Translations under genes and position numbers: made by a program
Shown: positions 20,992-33,229 of the stretch, piece after piece
Layout of the letters: each line of letters opens with the position of its first letter
Numbering within the stretch: position 1 is the stretch's first letter
The notes under the pieces: generated by a model
Databases searched by the model: none
What the model saw: only the letters and a program-made list of their open reading frames with translations
Told to the model about the DNA's origin: nothing
From: Lineus longissimus
Lineage: Eukaryota > Nemertea > Pilidiophora > Heteronemertea > Lineidae
Direction of reading: 5' to 3'
Assembly (NCBI RefSeq): GCF_910592395.1
Contig: NC_088317.1
Location: forward strand, 7,440,001-7,504,000
Length of the DNA: 64,000 nt

Positions 20992-21084
20992 GTCTGACCT
21001 GGGTAGGTATGAATTAATAAAATGACATTTCCAAAGGAAATGGAAATTTTATGTCGTTCACACTCTAACCAGGTCAGACTTTTG
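20992..21084. repeat. DIRS internal complementary region
   Basis: The left half (GGGTAGGTATGAATTAATAA then AATGACATTTCC) is the complement of the sequence just left of the left repeat (20735-20783). The right half (AAATTTTATGTCGTTCACAC) is the complement of the sequence just right of the right repeat (43946-43973). This junction templates the ends during DIRS replication. Confidence 0.85.
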
Positions 21085-21580
21085 CGTCGATTACCAACAA
21101 CCCTGGAAGGTGGGTAAACGGTGACTTACCATGTAGTGAAGTGAACTGTCTCCGGAGCCGTATAGCAGAACCCAACGGGTGAGACCAAGGGAACCCAGAA
21201 ATATAAGCATGGGAGCAACCCGGACTAATGGCCAAAAGACCCTTTGAGAAAAAACAAAGGCGAGCCAAACTGGGAACCCCACCCCTCCTTGAAAAGGGGG
21301 AAATTGCCTCACATGGTAAACGCTCAGCACATTTCGTACGCTGTGGAATTACAAGAAATGCTGCGATTTAAAAAAGGGGGAACCCCAAAAAGGGGACCCA
21401 CGGAATAACTCCCCAAGAATCGTAGGGGGCTCAACCCAAGATACCCGGACGGGGCGAATGTGCGGGCATGACAGCCCGGACAAATATCTATGACCCCCCC
21501 CCCCGCTCCTCTGAGACTCAGGGAGGAGGAAGACACCGGGAGAGGGAGAAATTCGACGAGTGGACTAGGCAGGGAAACAC

Positions 21581-22771
21581 CTAGACCACGTGCTGAGCTG
21601 CGGCAATTGGACCGAGAGACAGCATACCGTCTGTTAACGCGGAACAATCGCGCATATAATACTGGGAGAAGGTGGAGTGGGAACTCCACGTAGCCGCATC
21701 TAAAACCTCGCTTAGCGCCACTCCCTTATACTCGGCCCAAGAAGTAGAGATGGCACGAATCTCATGGGCCAGTATGGCGCCTAAGTGGCGAAGCTCTGGA
21801 GAAACGAGAGCCATAGAATAGGCCAGCCGGATGGTGGCCACTAACCATCTAGCGACCGTAGCAGCGGCTATCTCCCTAGTAAATCCCTCTCGATAAGACA
21901 CAAAGAGGCGCTTTCTGCCGAGGCGAACGGCAGGATCTTTGGTCTTATCAACATAGAACTTCAATGCCCGAACCGGGCAGAGAGTTCTGTCCGGGAGATC
22001 CCTAGAGACCGTAGCGGACAAGGAGGGGATGAAAACCGGGCGCCTGAAGGTGTGCGGCGCCTGGTTCTTAGCAAGAAAACCTGGGACAAATTCTAGGACC
22101 GCGCCCCTCTCATTAAAAGCCAATCTATCAAAGGCTAAGGCATGGAGCTCGGACCGTCTCTGCGCCGTGGCCGGAACCACGAGAAAAACGGCCTTAAAAG
22201 TCAGATGTTAAAAATCTGCCTGGTGCATAGGCTCAAACGGAAACTTCATGAAAGCCCTAAGCACCACCGAGAGATCCCATTTGGGGGTACGCTGAATGGA
22301 ACAAGGACGCTCCAAAGACATATTGCGAAGCAAAGATGAGACAGCGTCATCCAAAGACGGATGCCAGGAATTGGTCAACTTTAAAGTGACCGAAATGGCA
22401 GAGCGATAGCCCTTTACCCCCTGAACCGAAAACTTCCGGACTGAGAATAAGAAATTCAAGAAGTCGAGGAAGTTGTGAAGAGAGGGAGCGACCGGAGAAA
22501 CTCCGTGCTCCCTACACCAGTCTCGAAAGACATCCCACTTGCTGTCGTATGAAGCAAGGGTAGACTGTCTCTGAGGCTGAGCGACTTTACGGATAACGTC
22601 TTCCGAAAAGCCTTTCTCTCGGAGGAAACACCTGATAGTCTCCAGGCGTGAAGCCTGTAGAAAGAAGGGTCTTGCTGATAGACCTGGCCGATCGGGTGAT
22701 ACAACAGACGGTCCCACCCCGGTAGACGGCGGGGGTGGTCCGCCAAGAGCTCCAGCAGGACCGGGAACCAA
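21581..22771 (-). pseudogene. DIRS tyrosine recombinase with one in-frame stop
   Basis: The N-terminal SAM-like part (FLREKGFSEDVIRKV, and a W-x6-WC segment) lies at 22208-22771. The catalytic part follows in the same frame after a TAA at 22208-22210. Motifs seen: first arginine in RRSELHAL, the H-x-x-R box in HEIRAIS, and the nucleophile tyrosine in FSQYYMRD. In place of a DDE integrase, the family inserts a circular DNA copy with this enzyme. Confidence 0.88.
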
Positions 22772-22782
22772 GCCCGGTTAGG

Positions 22783-24250
22783 TCAGCACGGGGCTATCAG
22801 ACAAACTTGAACCGAGAACTGGCCACTTTGTTTAGTACCGGAAGCAACAGAGGGGGTGGCGGGAATGCATAAGCATTCAGGCCGTCTCAGGAGGCCGACA
22901 GGCTGTCCACTCCCTAGGCTTCCTCGACTGGAAGAGACGAATAATACAGGGCAAATCTCTTGTTTAGCCGAGTCGCGAACAAGTCCACAACTGGGGCGTC
23001 CCACATCCCCGCCAGGTGGGAGACCACTTCGCGGTGAAGGGTCCATTCCGTCTGGACCAGACGGTCTGCCCTGGAAAGGGCGTCGGCAAGGATGTTTCTC
23101 TTGCCTCGGATGTGACGGGGAGGAGCTGAATGTCCAAGCGGCGACAAAGCTGTAGGAGCTCCCAAGTGAGGCGACACAAAGTGTCTGACCTCATCCCCCC
23201 TTGTCTCCGGATATAAGCGACCACTGTCGAATTGTCGGTGAAGAAAGAAACCCTGTGACCCCTTAACCAAGACGTGAAGGCCCTCACCGCCAGGATGACA
23301 GCCTGCATCTCGAGAATATTGATCGAGAGGCACGAATCCTCCGCTGACCCATGCCCTTGGTGGTCAGGTCCCCTTCGTTCAGATGGGCGCCCCAGCCATA
23401 GAGGGAGGCGTCCGTGAACAGGGACATCTGAGGGAACAGAGGACTGAGCTGCACTCCGCGGAGGAGCTCCGTCTCGGACCCCCAGAACCTCCAGACCTCC
23501 CCCAGGAGAGAATTCTGGATCAAAATTTGACGATTGAGAGGGTCCGAAAAGGGACGCCAACTCGAGAGGAGGAGAAGCTGGAGGGGGCGCATGTACAGGC
23601 GGCCGAGAGGGACCTGGTCTGCCGCCGAATTGAGCAGGCCCAGCAGGGACAGAAAGTGTCTAGCTGAGACGCTGTCTTGACGACGAAATACCCCGACCAG
23701 GGAAGGGATCTTGAGGATCCGGTCCGGCGGGGGGACATGAGGCCCTCTTGTGTGCGAAAGCGCACACCCACGAAGACATAGTCCTGAGATGGATTCAGCT
23801 CGGACTTGTCTAAATTTAAGAGCCACCCCGCTCGCCTCGTTATCTGAAGCAGGGACTTTGCCTGCTTTCCCAGACGGCAAAGAACCGTAAAGAAGCAGCC
23901 AGTCGTCGAGATAGCAATGGAGCTTGAAGCCCATGACGTGAAAAAGCGCGGCGAACGCCTTGACGACTGTAGTGAAAATAAGCGGCGCGGAAGCCAGGCC
24001 GAAAGGAAGGGCCTGGAGCTGATAGACCTTTCCCTCGGAAGTAAAACCGAAGGAAGGGTTGAAAATATGGATGGACAGGAACGTGAAAATACGCGTCCTG
24101 AAGATCCAGCGAGATTGCCCAATCGTTGGGCTGCACCGCTGCTGCTACCAATCTGGTTGTCTCCATCTTGAAGCTGCGCACCCAAAGGAACCGGTTCAAG
24201 CTGGACAGATCGATGACCAGTCTCCATTTCCCCGACCTCTTGGGGACCAA
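22783..24250 (-). pseudogene. DIRS reverse transcriptase and RNase H, several frameshifts
   Basis: Pieces in different frames, in order: KWRLVIDLSSLNRFL and SLDLQDAYFHVP (first catalytic Asp), YLDDWLL (catalytic pair), LFTDASLYGWGAHL and FFTDNSTVVAYIRRQGG (RNase H), then ILADALSR and WDAPVVDLFATR at the end. At least three frame changes lie between 22914 and 24000, so it is inactive. Confidence 0.87.
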
Positions 24251-24519
24251 GAAGATGTGGCTGGGGAGGAATGGTTGTCCACCACTCTCACAGCCTCCTT
24301 CTGGAGGAGGGAGAGAACCTCTGTGCGCAGGGCTAGAACCCTGGCAGGGTCAAGGGGGGGACAACGGGGGTGGGGATTGTCGTCGTAGGGAGGGGGATGA
24401 AAAAAGTTTAAGCGGACACCGTGGCGGAGCATATCCGGTACGGCGAAATGGCGCAGCCTGCTCCCCACGGCGACCTCCGTGGGGCGCCAACTCTAGGCGC
24501 AGGAGGACGGACTAAAAAG

Positions 24520-25593
24520 TCACTTGTGTTTGCCCCCGCGACCCCTCTTACCTTGGAAGGGTCGCTTGGGCTGCCCGCCGCCCCCGCCCCTACCTGAGGA
24601 GCGGTGGCGCTTATTGGAGCGGCGGGAGGAAGCCTCAGTTTCCGCCTGCCCTGTGGCACGAAAGGAAGAGGAGCCCCGCGAGGACGAGGACCCACGAGGG
24701 GCCGAGGAGCCTCGGGGGCGTCGATTCTCCGCCTGACGAAACCTGCCCGCGGACCGCGGGCGGGGGGCGGCCTTAGGAGCCGAAGTAGTCTCCGCAAGGC
24801 GGTCCGACTGCATCTGCGCACATAAGGTGTCCGGGATTGAGTCGTGGAATAGGAAAGAAACGCCCAAAGGGGCGGTCCTTAACGCCCCCTGCAAAAACCG
24901 GGCACGGACCATGCTTAACCCCTCAATAAGCAGGTCCCGGCGCTTAAGCACCGCGTTAGCAGCTTGCTTCGCGGCCAGATCACTGACGTGATGCAGAGAC
25001 AGTTGGAGGGACAGGGCAAGAATGCGCTGGTCCTCTGACGCGTCGGCTGCCAACGACCTGGACAGGGCACAGAGGGACAGATCGGCGTACGACAACACCG
25101 CCTGAACCTCCTTGGCCAGGGCCTCATTGTTCTTCGCGTCCTTGACGGACGGAGACGCAAGGACTTTGGGGGGTACCAACCCGGTGAGCTGAATGTCATT
25201 CTTAAGAGGAGACGAAGACACCGGATCAGATCCCGACGGAGAGACCCGATAGTAATCCGGAAGAATCGCGAGGCTCGGGGGGGGGGGAGAGGTGGTGAAG
25301 CGCTTCCCAGCCTGCGTCCAGGCGCCCGGTTCGGTCGACGGTAAAGTCGAGACCAAGGCGCGCTGGTGACCCCCGCAGGACGGAGCTGTGTCCCTGAGAG
25401 CCGAGTCCAACGAAGTGAAGACTCGAATCAGGGCCGGGGACGGGGGCAATTCTTGGAATGCCCTGTCCGGGACCGCGTCCGGTTCCTGCTCGGAGGAATC
25501 CCCGAAGAGATCGAAGGGGACCCGACTGAGCGCGGGGTTAACCGTCGGGAGAGGACAAGACTCTAGCGGCACATACTGCCGAACTAGAGCGCG
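24520..25593 (-). pseudogene. DIRS gag, C-terminal portion
   Basis: About 355 codons open. The middle is helical and alanine/leucine-rich (LAKEVQAVLSYADLSLCALS); the tail is basic and rich in RGSS and RG repeats with a GGGGG run, typical of DIRS gag. It is cut off from its N-terminal part by the LINE insertion at 25599; the duplicated target AAGAT lies at 25594-25598 and 41853-41857, and the frame continues across the gap. Confidence 0.75.
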
Positions 25594-25598
25594 AAGAT

Positions 25599-26649
25599 TG
25601 GTCAACCATCAATACCCTTATAAATAAATCATCGAGGTCTAGTACCAAAGTTCCAGAATCGTTTCAAATTAACGAAGTTCATACCTCTGACAAAACCGTA
25701 ATAGCAAATGAATTCAATATTTTCATGTCAAATATTGGCCCAAACTTATCTGCCGCCATCGGGGTTTCAACTTCTCACTTTACAGACTATTTGGGGCAAC
25801 CACAACCTTACACCTTTAGTTTCGGAAACATTACCGAGAACACAGTTGCCAAAACAATAGATCAAATACAATCAAAAACAAGTTGTGGGTGGGATGGGAT
25901 CTCAACCAAGTTGTTAAAAGCGTGTAAAAATGAAATAGTGAAACCACTGACAGTTATGATAAATCATTCAATGTCCATTGGTGTTTTCCCTGATCGTCTT
26001 GAATTAACACGTGTTCTCCCATTATACCAAAAGGCGACAATGCCCTCCTAGACAACTACCGCCCCATTTCCCTGTTGCCCTCAATATCTAAGATTTACGG
26101 AAGAATAATCCACGATCAATTAAGAAACTACTTTGCCAAAAATAACCTTTTATACTCCAGTCAATACGGTTTCAGACCAAAACACTCTCCCGACTTGGCC
26201 GCAGCTGAACTTATTGATGGAATTGTAAAAACACTTGATGCTGGCAATAAATCTCTTTCTATTTTTATGGACCTTAGCAAGGCTTTCGACACTCTAGATC
26301 ACAACATACTACTGCGAAAATTGAAATATTACGGACTAAATTCAAAAGCTCTTTCACTTATGAGTAACTATCTTTTCAATCGGGAACAATTTGTTGACTA
26401 CTGCGGTACAGAATCCTTCAACTTCAAAAAAAGGCTATTCGAGTGATCACAAACAGAAAGCTTATTGCCCATACTGAACCTCTCTTCAAGACTTTAAAAG
26501 TGTTGAAATTAACAGACTTACACTCACTTCTACGATGAAATTCCAATACAAATTTTTCAATAATGACCTTCCGGGCTACTTCATACATAACACTACGAAA
26601 ACAAATGACCAAGTACTACATCCTCACAATACTAGATCCTCACAATACT
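25599..26649 (+). pseudogene. LINE-A: CR1/L2-like reverse transcriptase, internally deleted
   Basis: 5'-truncated, starting at a WSTIN-like codon run. It reads GWDGISTKLLK, then after a frameshift near 26040 LRNYFAKNNLLYSSQYGFRP and SIFMDLSKAFDTLDHN. At 26430 it jumps within an A-run straight to the C-terminal region (KKAIRVITN...AHTEPLF), so the FADD catalytic motif is missing. The copy was dead on arrival or deleted later. Its 3' part continues beyond the Gypsy insertions. Confidence 0.8.
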
Positions 26650-26755
26650 TTCAATAGGGGGGATACACAGAAAAACTTGTCAATCTATTTTTGAGCGTTC
26701 CCAAACAATGAGGGGAAACACTCAAAAACAGAAACACTCAAAAACATTACACCGG
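26650..26755 (+). repeat. 106-bp repeat shared with 59032-59137
   Basis: TTCAATAGGGGGGATA-cACAG to CATTACACCGG matches 59032-59137 at all but about two positions. It begins with a polypurine run. Flanks differ at the two sites, so it is a mobile or LTR-like fragment. Confidence 0.8.
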
Positions 26756-27234
26756 GCTTGCCAAACAGGGCAACAATACTACCCTCTTTGGCGAGCCGGA
26801 GAGGTTACAACATGTTGGCCAATCAGAGAGCAGTGACGTCATATTCGAATTTATATGCGCATATTTAACAATTGGCCGACTTCCCGCTCTCGATTCAATT
26901 TCTGTTACTAAACTCGGGTTTTGGTCAATAATCCATGAAGAAGATGTACATGACTGTATGGATTTACAAAAAAAGTCATAAACGTGATTTAACTGATAAG
27001 CATGTTAAATGCATTAGTGTGCATTTCTAAAGGCGTTTCACTGTAACTCCAGTGTTGCTGACCGTGTTGCCACGAATGATAATGAGCTCCTGGATGGTTT
27101 AATATGCATGAGTTCGGCTCTCCATCTAGGGCAGAAAAAAGCCGCTGTTTGGTAAGCCGGGCTTGCCAAATAGTCACTCTCATTAAAGTAAAGTCTCCAG
27201 CTCGCCAAACAGGGTAGATTTTTTACCTGTTTGG
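26756..27234. repeat. Repeat rich in GCTTGCCAAACAGG motifs (left part)
   Basis: Direct and inverted copies of GGCTTGCCAAACAGGG occur at 26757, 27150-27170, 27202 and 27226. The centre holds CCAATCA, TGACGTCA and long AT stretches. The Gypsy-1 element is inserted at its right end; the rest of this repeat resumes at 33080. Confidence 0.5.
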
Positions 27235-27364
27235 TGTTTTAATGTTGGTTATAACGAAGGATAAAGTCGGGTTCACAAACTTAAACTTGTTTATTCAGCC
27301 ATGATGAAAGTAGTACCAAGAGCTTAGGCCAGGTGTCACCACCTTACAGTGGCATACAGTAACA
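27235..27364 (-). repeat. Gypsy-1 3' LTR
   Basis: 130 bases, almost identical to 32950-33079. On the minus strand it contains GAATAAACAAG, a likely polyadenylation signal. Confidence 0.9.
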
Positions 27365-27643
27365 TCCTCTTTCCTTTAGATGACTGTTCTGATAATAATA
27401 CTGTCCACTCACAATTAAACTGTCCAACACCAAGTTACTACAAAACTTGTCTAATGCACCAAACAATTAAACTGTCCAACACCAAGTTACTATAAAACTT
27501 GTCGAAATGCAACAATATAACTGAACTGTAACTTATACCTCCAAGAACTTTTATGACCCATAATTTCACAGGCATTTGGATTAGTAACAAGACTGGAAAG
27601 AGAGGTTACTAGCACTTCATTTCCATAACTATTCACAAATATG

Positions 27644-30112
27644 TTACTCCTCGTATCTTTTGGGTTTACGTACAATTCTTCCAGATCTGGTTGTACGGAT
27701 TTCTGGCTCGGTACCAGGCGCATGTGATTCTACACTGACCAAATCCTGATTGTTCTGAATCTCATCGCTATGATTGTCCATGGTAGGATTGTCCTCTGTC
27801 TCTGGCATGTCTGGTTGTGACAGTTCCACGGATTGTTCCACTGGTGGTGGATTTTCCTCCGTTTTCTTCAGATGTACACGATTACGCCTCAGTATTCGAT
27901 CTCCGGTATCGACTTCATAAGACCGATCTTTGAGTTGTTTAGTCATTTTTGCCCTTTTCCATGATTTTTCTCCTTTTCGCATTGGTTGAAGACGAACAGT
28001 ATCTCCCGGATGCAATGGGGTCAAGTCCTTTGCATTTCTATCATAATAATGCCGTTGTTTTTCTTGACTAGTCTCAATATCTTCCTTGGTTTTCTTCCAG
28101 TCTACAGTTTCTAGTTTCAGCAGTTCTGATCGAGTTGGTAAAAGTTTCCTGGTTCTTCTACCATGCAAGCGTTGGACTGGACTATTACCAAGTCCTTGCG
28201 ACGGGGTATTTCTCTGATCAAGAATTGCCAAATACGGATCTGATTTTGACTTTAGCGCTTTCCTCAGAATTTTCTTAGCGGATTTGACAGCGAACTCAAT
28301 TTTTCCATTGCTCTGCGGATGGTAAGGATCTGTTATGTCATGCTTTAAGTCCCAGTCTTTCGCAAATCTTCGAAATTCATGAGAATCGTATGGTGGACCT
28401 CCATCACTAATCACCTTTTCAGGAGAACCATAACGCGCAAAATGGTTCTTGAGTTTGAGAATCGCCGCCTCGGCCTTTGTGTCCTTCATTCGGTCGATTT
28501 CCCAAAAGTTGCTTAGGTAATCAACAGTGATCAGGAATTTCTTTCCTTCAAAATCAAATAAATCTGAACCAATGTTTTGCCAAGGACGCTCAGGAATTTC
28601 ATGGTTCACAAGGGTTTCTTTCTGCTGTTTTGTCTCGAATTCTCTGCACACTGCACATTGGCTCACTTTGCGTTTAATTTCAACAGTCATTCCCGGCCAG
28701 TAAAGAGCTTCGCGGGTTCTACCAATGCAGCCGTCAATACCAATGTGAGATGAGTGAACTAGACTACACATTGTCTTCTGCATACTCGCTGGTACAATCA
28801 CTCTCAATCCACTGAAAACAAGATCACCTTCAGTAGAGATCTCATCTCGGATGGAGAAGTAGTGTCTAATCCTTTGAGGAACAGCACGGATGCTAGTAGG
28901 CCATCCTTTGAGTACAGTTTCTTTCAAAACTTTCAGTTCATCATCATTGACTGTTTCATTGCGCAACTCGTCTAGTCTTTCCTCACGAATAGGAAGCGTT
29001 TTTGTGGCGTTCACAGCTTCGTATTCAGTTTGTTTGCCTTCATTTGGCAAATAAGCGCGCGACAGTGTATCCGCTACATACATTCTTGTGCCTTTTTCAT
29101 ACACTATTTCAATGTCATATTGCTGTATTCTCATCAGCATGCCTTGCAATCGTTTTGGCGCGCACAAGAGCGGTTTCTTTAGAATCGATTCTAATGGCTT
29201 GTGATCTGAAATCACTGTGGTATGTCTACCATACGTGTAATGATGAAATCGTTCCAATGAAAAGCACACTGCAAGCATATCTTTTTCTATCTGAGCATAC
29301 CTGCACTCCGTTGGCCTAAGTGCGCGATTTGCGTAGTAGATCGGGTGACCTTTTTGCAAGAGGGACGTCCCAAGTCCACTCTGACTCGCATCACATTGTA
29401 TTGTCAGTGGTAACTTCGGGTCATAATACGCTAACACAGGGGCCTGTGTCGCAAGAGTCTTTGCCTCAGCAAAAGCAGCATCATGCACTTTATTCCACTT
29501 GAATTTTTCTTCAGAATTCATTAGCTTTCGCAGTGGCGTCAATGTTTCTGATAGTCTAGGCAAGAATTTTGCCAGGTACTGAATAAATCCGATAAATCGC
29601 TGAATACCAGCACGATCAGTAGGTTTAGGCATATCTTTCACAGCCTCAATCTTGCGAGGATCAGCCATGAGACCCTTCGCTGACAGAATGTGTCCTGAGA
29701 ACCCTATTTTTGGTTCACATAGCTCAACCTTATCCAAGTTGAATATAACACCGTTTTCACGTCCTCGTTGAAGTAAGCAGCGAATGTTCTTATCATGGTC
29801 TACACATGCCTCTTGATAAGTATCCCCAACACCATACGCGAAGACGTCATCTGCTATGCACAACACTCCTGTCAGACCACTCAGGATTTGTATAAATCGT
29901 CGTTGAAAGATTTCACTAGACACACACAAACCAAAGGGTAATCGTTTCCAACGATATCTGCCATAACGGGTTTGCATTGTAGTAAGGTAGCTACTTTCTT
30001 CGTCGAGAACACAGTGCCAATACCCATTAGCCAAGTCTAATTTCGTAAACACTTTCGCATTCGTGAGCTCCGGTAGGACATCATCTATTATGGGTAGCTG
30101 ATAATGCTCACG
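27644..30112 (-). pseudogene. Gypsy-1 reverse transcriptase, RNase H, integrase
   Basis: 802 codons open after a second TGA at 30113-30115. Reverse transcriptase motifs are FTKLDLANGYW, RLPFGLCVSS and an IADD form of the YxDD box. RNase H starts TIQCDASQSGLGT. The integrase has an H..H...C..C finger (CAVCREF) and core D..D (LFDFEGKKFL, VISDGGPPYDS). The basic tail ends RSGRIVRKPKRYEE. The IADD variant (Ile in place of Tyr/Phe) may reduce activity. Confidence 0.9.
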
Positions 30113-30196
30113 TCACAATGCTTTGTTCAATGGACCAGGATCTATGCATAACCTGATGTCACCATTTGGCTTTTCAGCAATGACATATTGGTTCAC

Positions 30197-31744
30197 TCAA
30201 TCGGTAGGGGTCTCAACAGTTGCTAGTACATCCTTTTCTACCAGCTCATCGAGTTTCTTTTTGAATCTCTGCCGTAAGGCTATCGGTTCACTCCGTGGTG
30301 GACGTACGACTGGTTGAATGGAATCGTCAATGTTGAGATGAACCTCTCCAGGAAACTGTCCAATCTTAGTCCTGTCGAACACATCAGCATAGCCTTCCAA
30401 TACGGGATCGTTAAGAGCCTTTGCTGTGTTTACACGCTTGAAATTGCCCTGATTTACGACGATGAGTTTCATGTGCTCGACAGCAGTAAGACCAAGAAGG
30501 GGCACAAAGTCCTCTTTCACGATGACAAACTCAATGGAGTACAGTTTCCTATTTTTAGGATTACGGACATGCATTCTGCATTTCCCTTGGGGAACCAAAC
30601 GCGCTCCGTTCCACATTTGCAGAACTTTGTTGCACTTTTGCAACTTGATCGAACTATTGACATGTTTAGCGGGTAATATGTTCACAGCGGCTCCACTGTC
30701 CAATTGAAATTTCACTCGCTTCTTCGCAACTATCATTTCTGCGTAAATCTCCTTGTTGTCATTATTGCAAACTTGGTTTATCTCTGCAAGATGCACACAC
30801 CCAATCACATCAGGCTCATCGTCAGAGTCATACTCAGAATCGGTGTAGCCCACCTCATGTACACTTCTTGACCTGCATTTTGACTTGAAATGATTCAAAC
30901 CACCACATTTGTGGCATTTCTGTCCATTTGCGGGACACTCCTGACGGTCTTTAGCATGCTTCTGTCCACAAAATCGACAGTCTATCAACCATTTCGACGT
31001 GTGGTGATTCGATGCACTATGCTCGTATTTCTTTGGCATTGGAGTATCGCCTCCTCTCGACTTTGGTTTCGATTTGAATCGTGACGACACCTTTTTTACA
31101 TCTTCAGTCCCAGAAGAACCGATAACTTTGAGTTGAGTCTGTGCTAACTCAGCGGACTTGCAAATGTCAATACTCTTTTTTAACGACAACTTACGTTCTT
31201 GCAATAACTTTCGACGAGTGTTCTGATCTCGGATGCCAATCACAATTCGGTCACGAATCAGTGAATCCTCCAGATTTTCGAAATTACAAGTCTTTACCAA
31301 CTCTCTCAGAGCACTAAGATACGCATCAAATCGCTCGCCAGACTCTTGGTTACGTGAATTGAACTTGAATCTCTCATACGTCTCGTTTACCGTTCCAATG
31401 ATATGATCATTGAGCTTTTTGACAATGTCCTTCAAACTTTTGCTCGACTCACCAGCAGCTGCATCAAATGTGAAGCCGTTCAGGATCTTGAGACCCTGCG
31501 TTCCAAGCGCACTCTTGAACAATGCAACTCTGTAGGCCTCGTCCCTTCTTTCCAAATCAGCAACAATGGCATAGTTTTCCCATAGTTGCAACCACAACTT
31601 CCACCCTTCAACAGCATTACCCTCATCAGATAAGTCAATTGGAGCGGGTGGTTGTATCGGTAGAAAGCTCTGGGCCAGGGGTGCAGGCACTGCAGCAACC
31701 GCTGCGGGACGAATGTCCGGCATGTCTGGTTCACCACCTAGCAT
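30197..31744 (-). pseudogene. Gypsy-1 gag, zinc knuckles, protease
   Basis: 515 codons. A capsid-like domain (WLQLWENYAIVADL, FNSRNQESGERFDAYLSALR) is followed by a CRFCGQKHAKDRQECPA finger and a CHKCGGLNHFKSKC knuckle, then an acidic linker and an aspartic protease with FQLDSGAAVNILP. The segment upstream of the reverse transcriptase (VVRPPRSEPIALRQRF) follows. It ends at TGA (30197-30199) where a tryptophan codon is expected. Confidence 0.9.
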
Positions 31745-32949
31745 CTTCAGTGTTGATTATACATGCAGCAATACACCCGTGCATATACACTAAAAGCACA
31801 TGCTTTCACACTATTGACAATGTCACTTTGACTCATCAAATTCTCGGTTTACTGCCTTTACTATCACTTTGACCTGTATCGGAGGTGACTCGGGTACTTT
31901 CTTCTTTCCATCACTGGAAATGAGCGACATTGTAAAATAGTTCCCTCAGTTCCTTGTAGATGGCAGCGCTATGCGTTGACGTCATGCCCGCGCTGTTGTT
32001 TCGGGGGCGGTATCATCGCGGCAACGTTACACGCTCCTCCAACACTGAAACCACGCTATTGCAGAACCGAGCGAACGTGTATGTATCTGGAAGTGTTGTC
32101 GATTTAATTCCATTTGCTAGGGTGGTATTTGCATTGATTCCGGCTTTGTCTTTATATCATAAAATTGTCCTTTTCTGTGAGCAGTTAACCACTGTGGAGA
32201 CGGCCCCACCAAGCGATCTCGCCATCTAGCGGCGGCCTGTACTAACAACGCTGTTGTCCTGGAGTCGAGGTTTCTAGTGGTGAATGTACAGGTTCTGAAC
32301 ACTTCTAAGGTAAATGGGGTCAAGGTTTTCAGCTTTTGTCACATGATTTAGCTAGAAAATGGTGGCGACAAGCAAACTTGATGAAAAAAGGCAAAAAAAC
32401 TTCGGATTTTCATGGATTTTTAGTATCAAAAACTCGTTCCCAGTGGGAATAACGTCATCCTGAGTGAGTAATTTTGTCTCTTTTTTATAGAAAAAGTGCA
32501 CAAAGGTCTTATATCGTTCGTAGTAGCTAATTTGATACATTAAACCTGGAGTATTTCAACTTTGAAAATTGATCTGGGGATGCTAATGACTTTGCTCTGA
32601 TTTCGAGAAGAGAGGTGATTTTCGACCTTAGGTCAGCCCACTATACACAGTAAATTCCTTGGTTGTATGCAGCTTGGTGGTCTTGCCAAACTGTTAAAAG
32701 TGCACAAAACTCACAAATAATTTCAACAAAATAAGTTGTATCAAATATTGGCTATGCAATTTAAGGCTCCATACGATCTGGATCTTTAAAAAAAAGTGGT
32801 TGTGGACGCAATTTGATACTATTTTTGTAATGCTGTAATGAATTTTCCATTACCAATCGGCTCCATATTCTCCTTACTGTATTCAGCCAATGGGAAGCAA
32901 TGTCGCTCATTTCCAGTGATGCTTTCATGGAGCCCTTAAGCTGTCACCA

Positions 32950-33079
32950 TGTTTTAATGTTGGTTATAACGAAGGATAAAGTCGGGTTCACAAACTTAAA
33001 CTTGTTTATTCAGCCATGATGAAAGTAGTACCAAGAGCTTAGGCCAGGTGTGACCACCTTACAGTGGCATACTGTAACA
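32950..33079 (-). repeat. Gypsy-1 5' LTR
   Basis: Differs from its partner at a few positions only (for example GTGTGACC against GTGTCACC), so insertion was recent. Confidence 0.9.
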
Positions 33080-33180
33080 TTTGTTGTTCGCCGAACAGGC
33101 ATCTTTTTTTGTCCTGTTTGGAGAGCCGCTTGCCAAACAGCACTAAAAAGCCACCCTGTTCGGCCAGCCGGGCTTGCCAA
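33080..33180. repeat. GCTTGCCAAACAGG repeat (right part)
   Basis: TTCGCCGAACAGG, CCTGTTTGGAGAGCC, GCTTGCCAAACAGC and CCGGGCTTGCCAAATG alternate in both orientations, as in 26756-27234. Confidence 0.5.
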
Positions 33181-33229
33181 ATGTTACAGTATGCCACTGT
33201 AAGGCGGTCCCACCTGGCCTTAGCTCTTA
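33181..33229 (+). repeat. Inverted fragment of the Gypsy-1 LTR
   Basis: TGTTACAGTATGCCACTGTA to GGCCTTAGCTCTTA matches the first 49 bases of the LTR in opposite orientation. Together with the 5' LTR at 33030-33079 it forms an almost perfect hairpin around the 100-base repeat between them. Confidence 0.8.

Larger units (their letters stand above)
27235..33079 (-). mobile_element. Gypsy-1: Ty3/Gypsy LTR retrotransposon
   Basis: A 5,845-base element. The 130-base LTRs read TGTTAC...AACA on the coding strand. Flanks carry an imperfect 5-base duplication, TTTGG/TTTGT. Just inside the 5' LTR is a primer-binding site starting TGGTGACAGC (32933-32949), and just before the 3' LTR a polypurine tract, AAAGGAAAGAGGA. 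Two TGA codons between gag and reverse transcriptase block the polyprotein; otherwise gag and pol are open over 1,300 codons. Confidence 0.93.
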
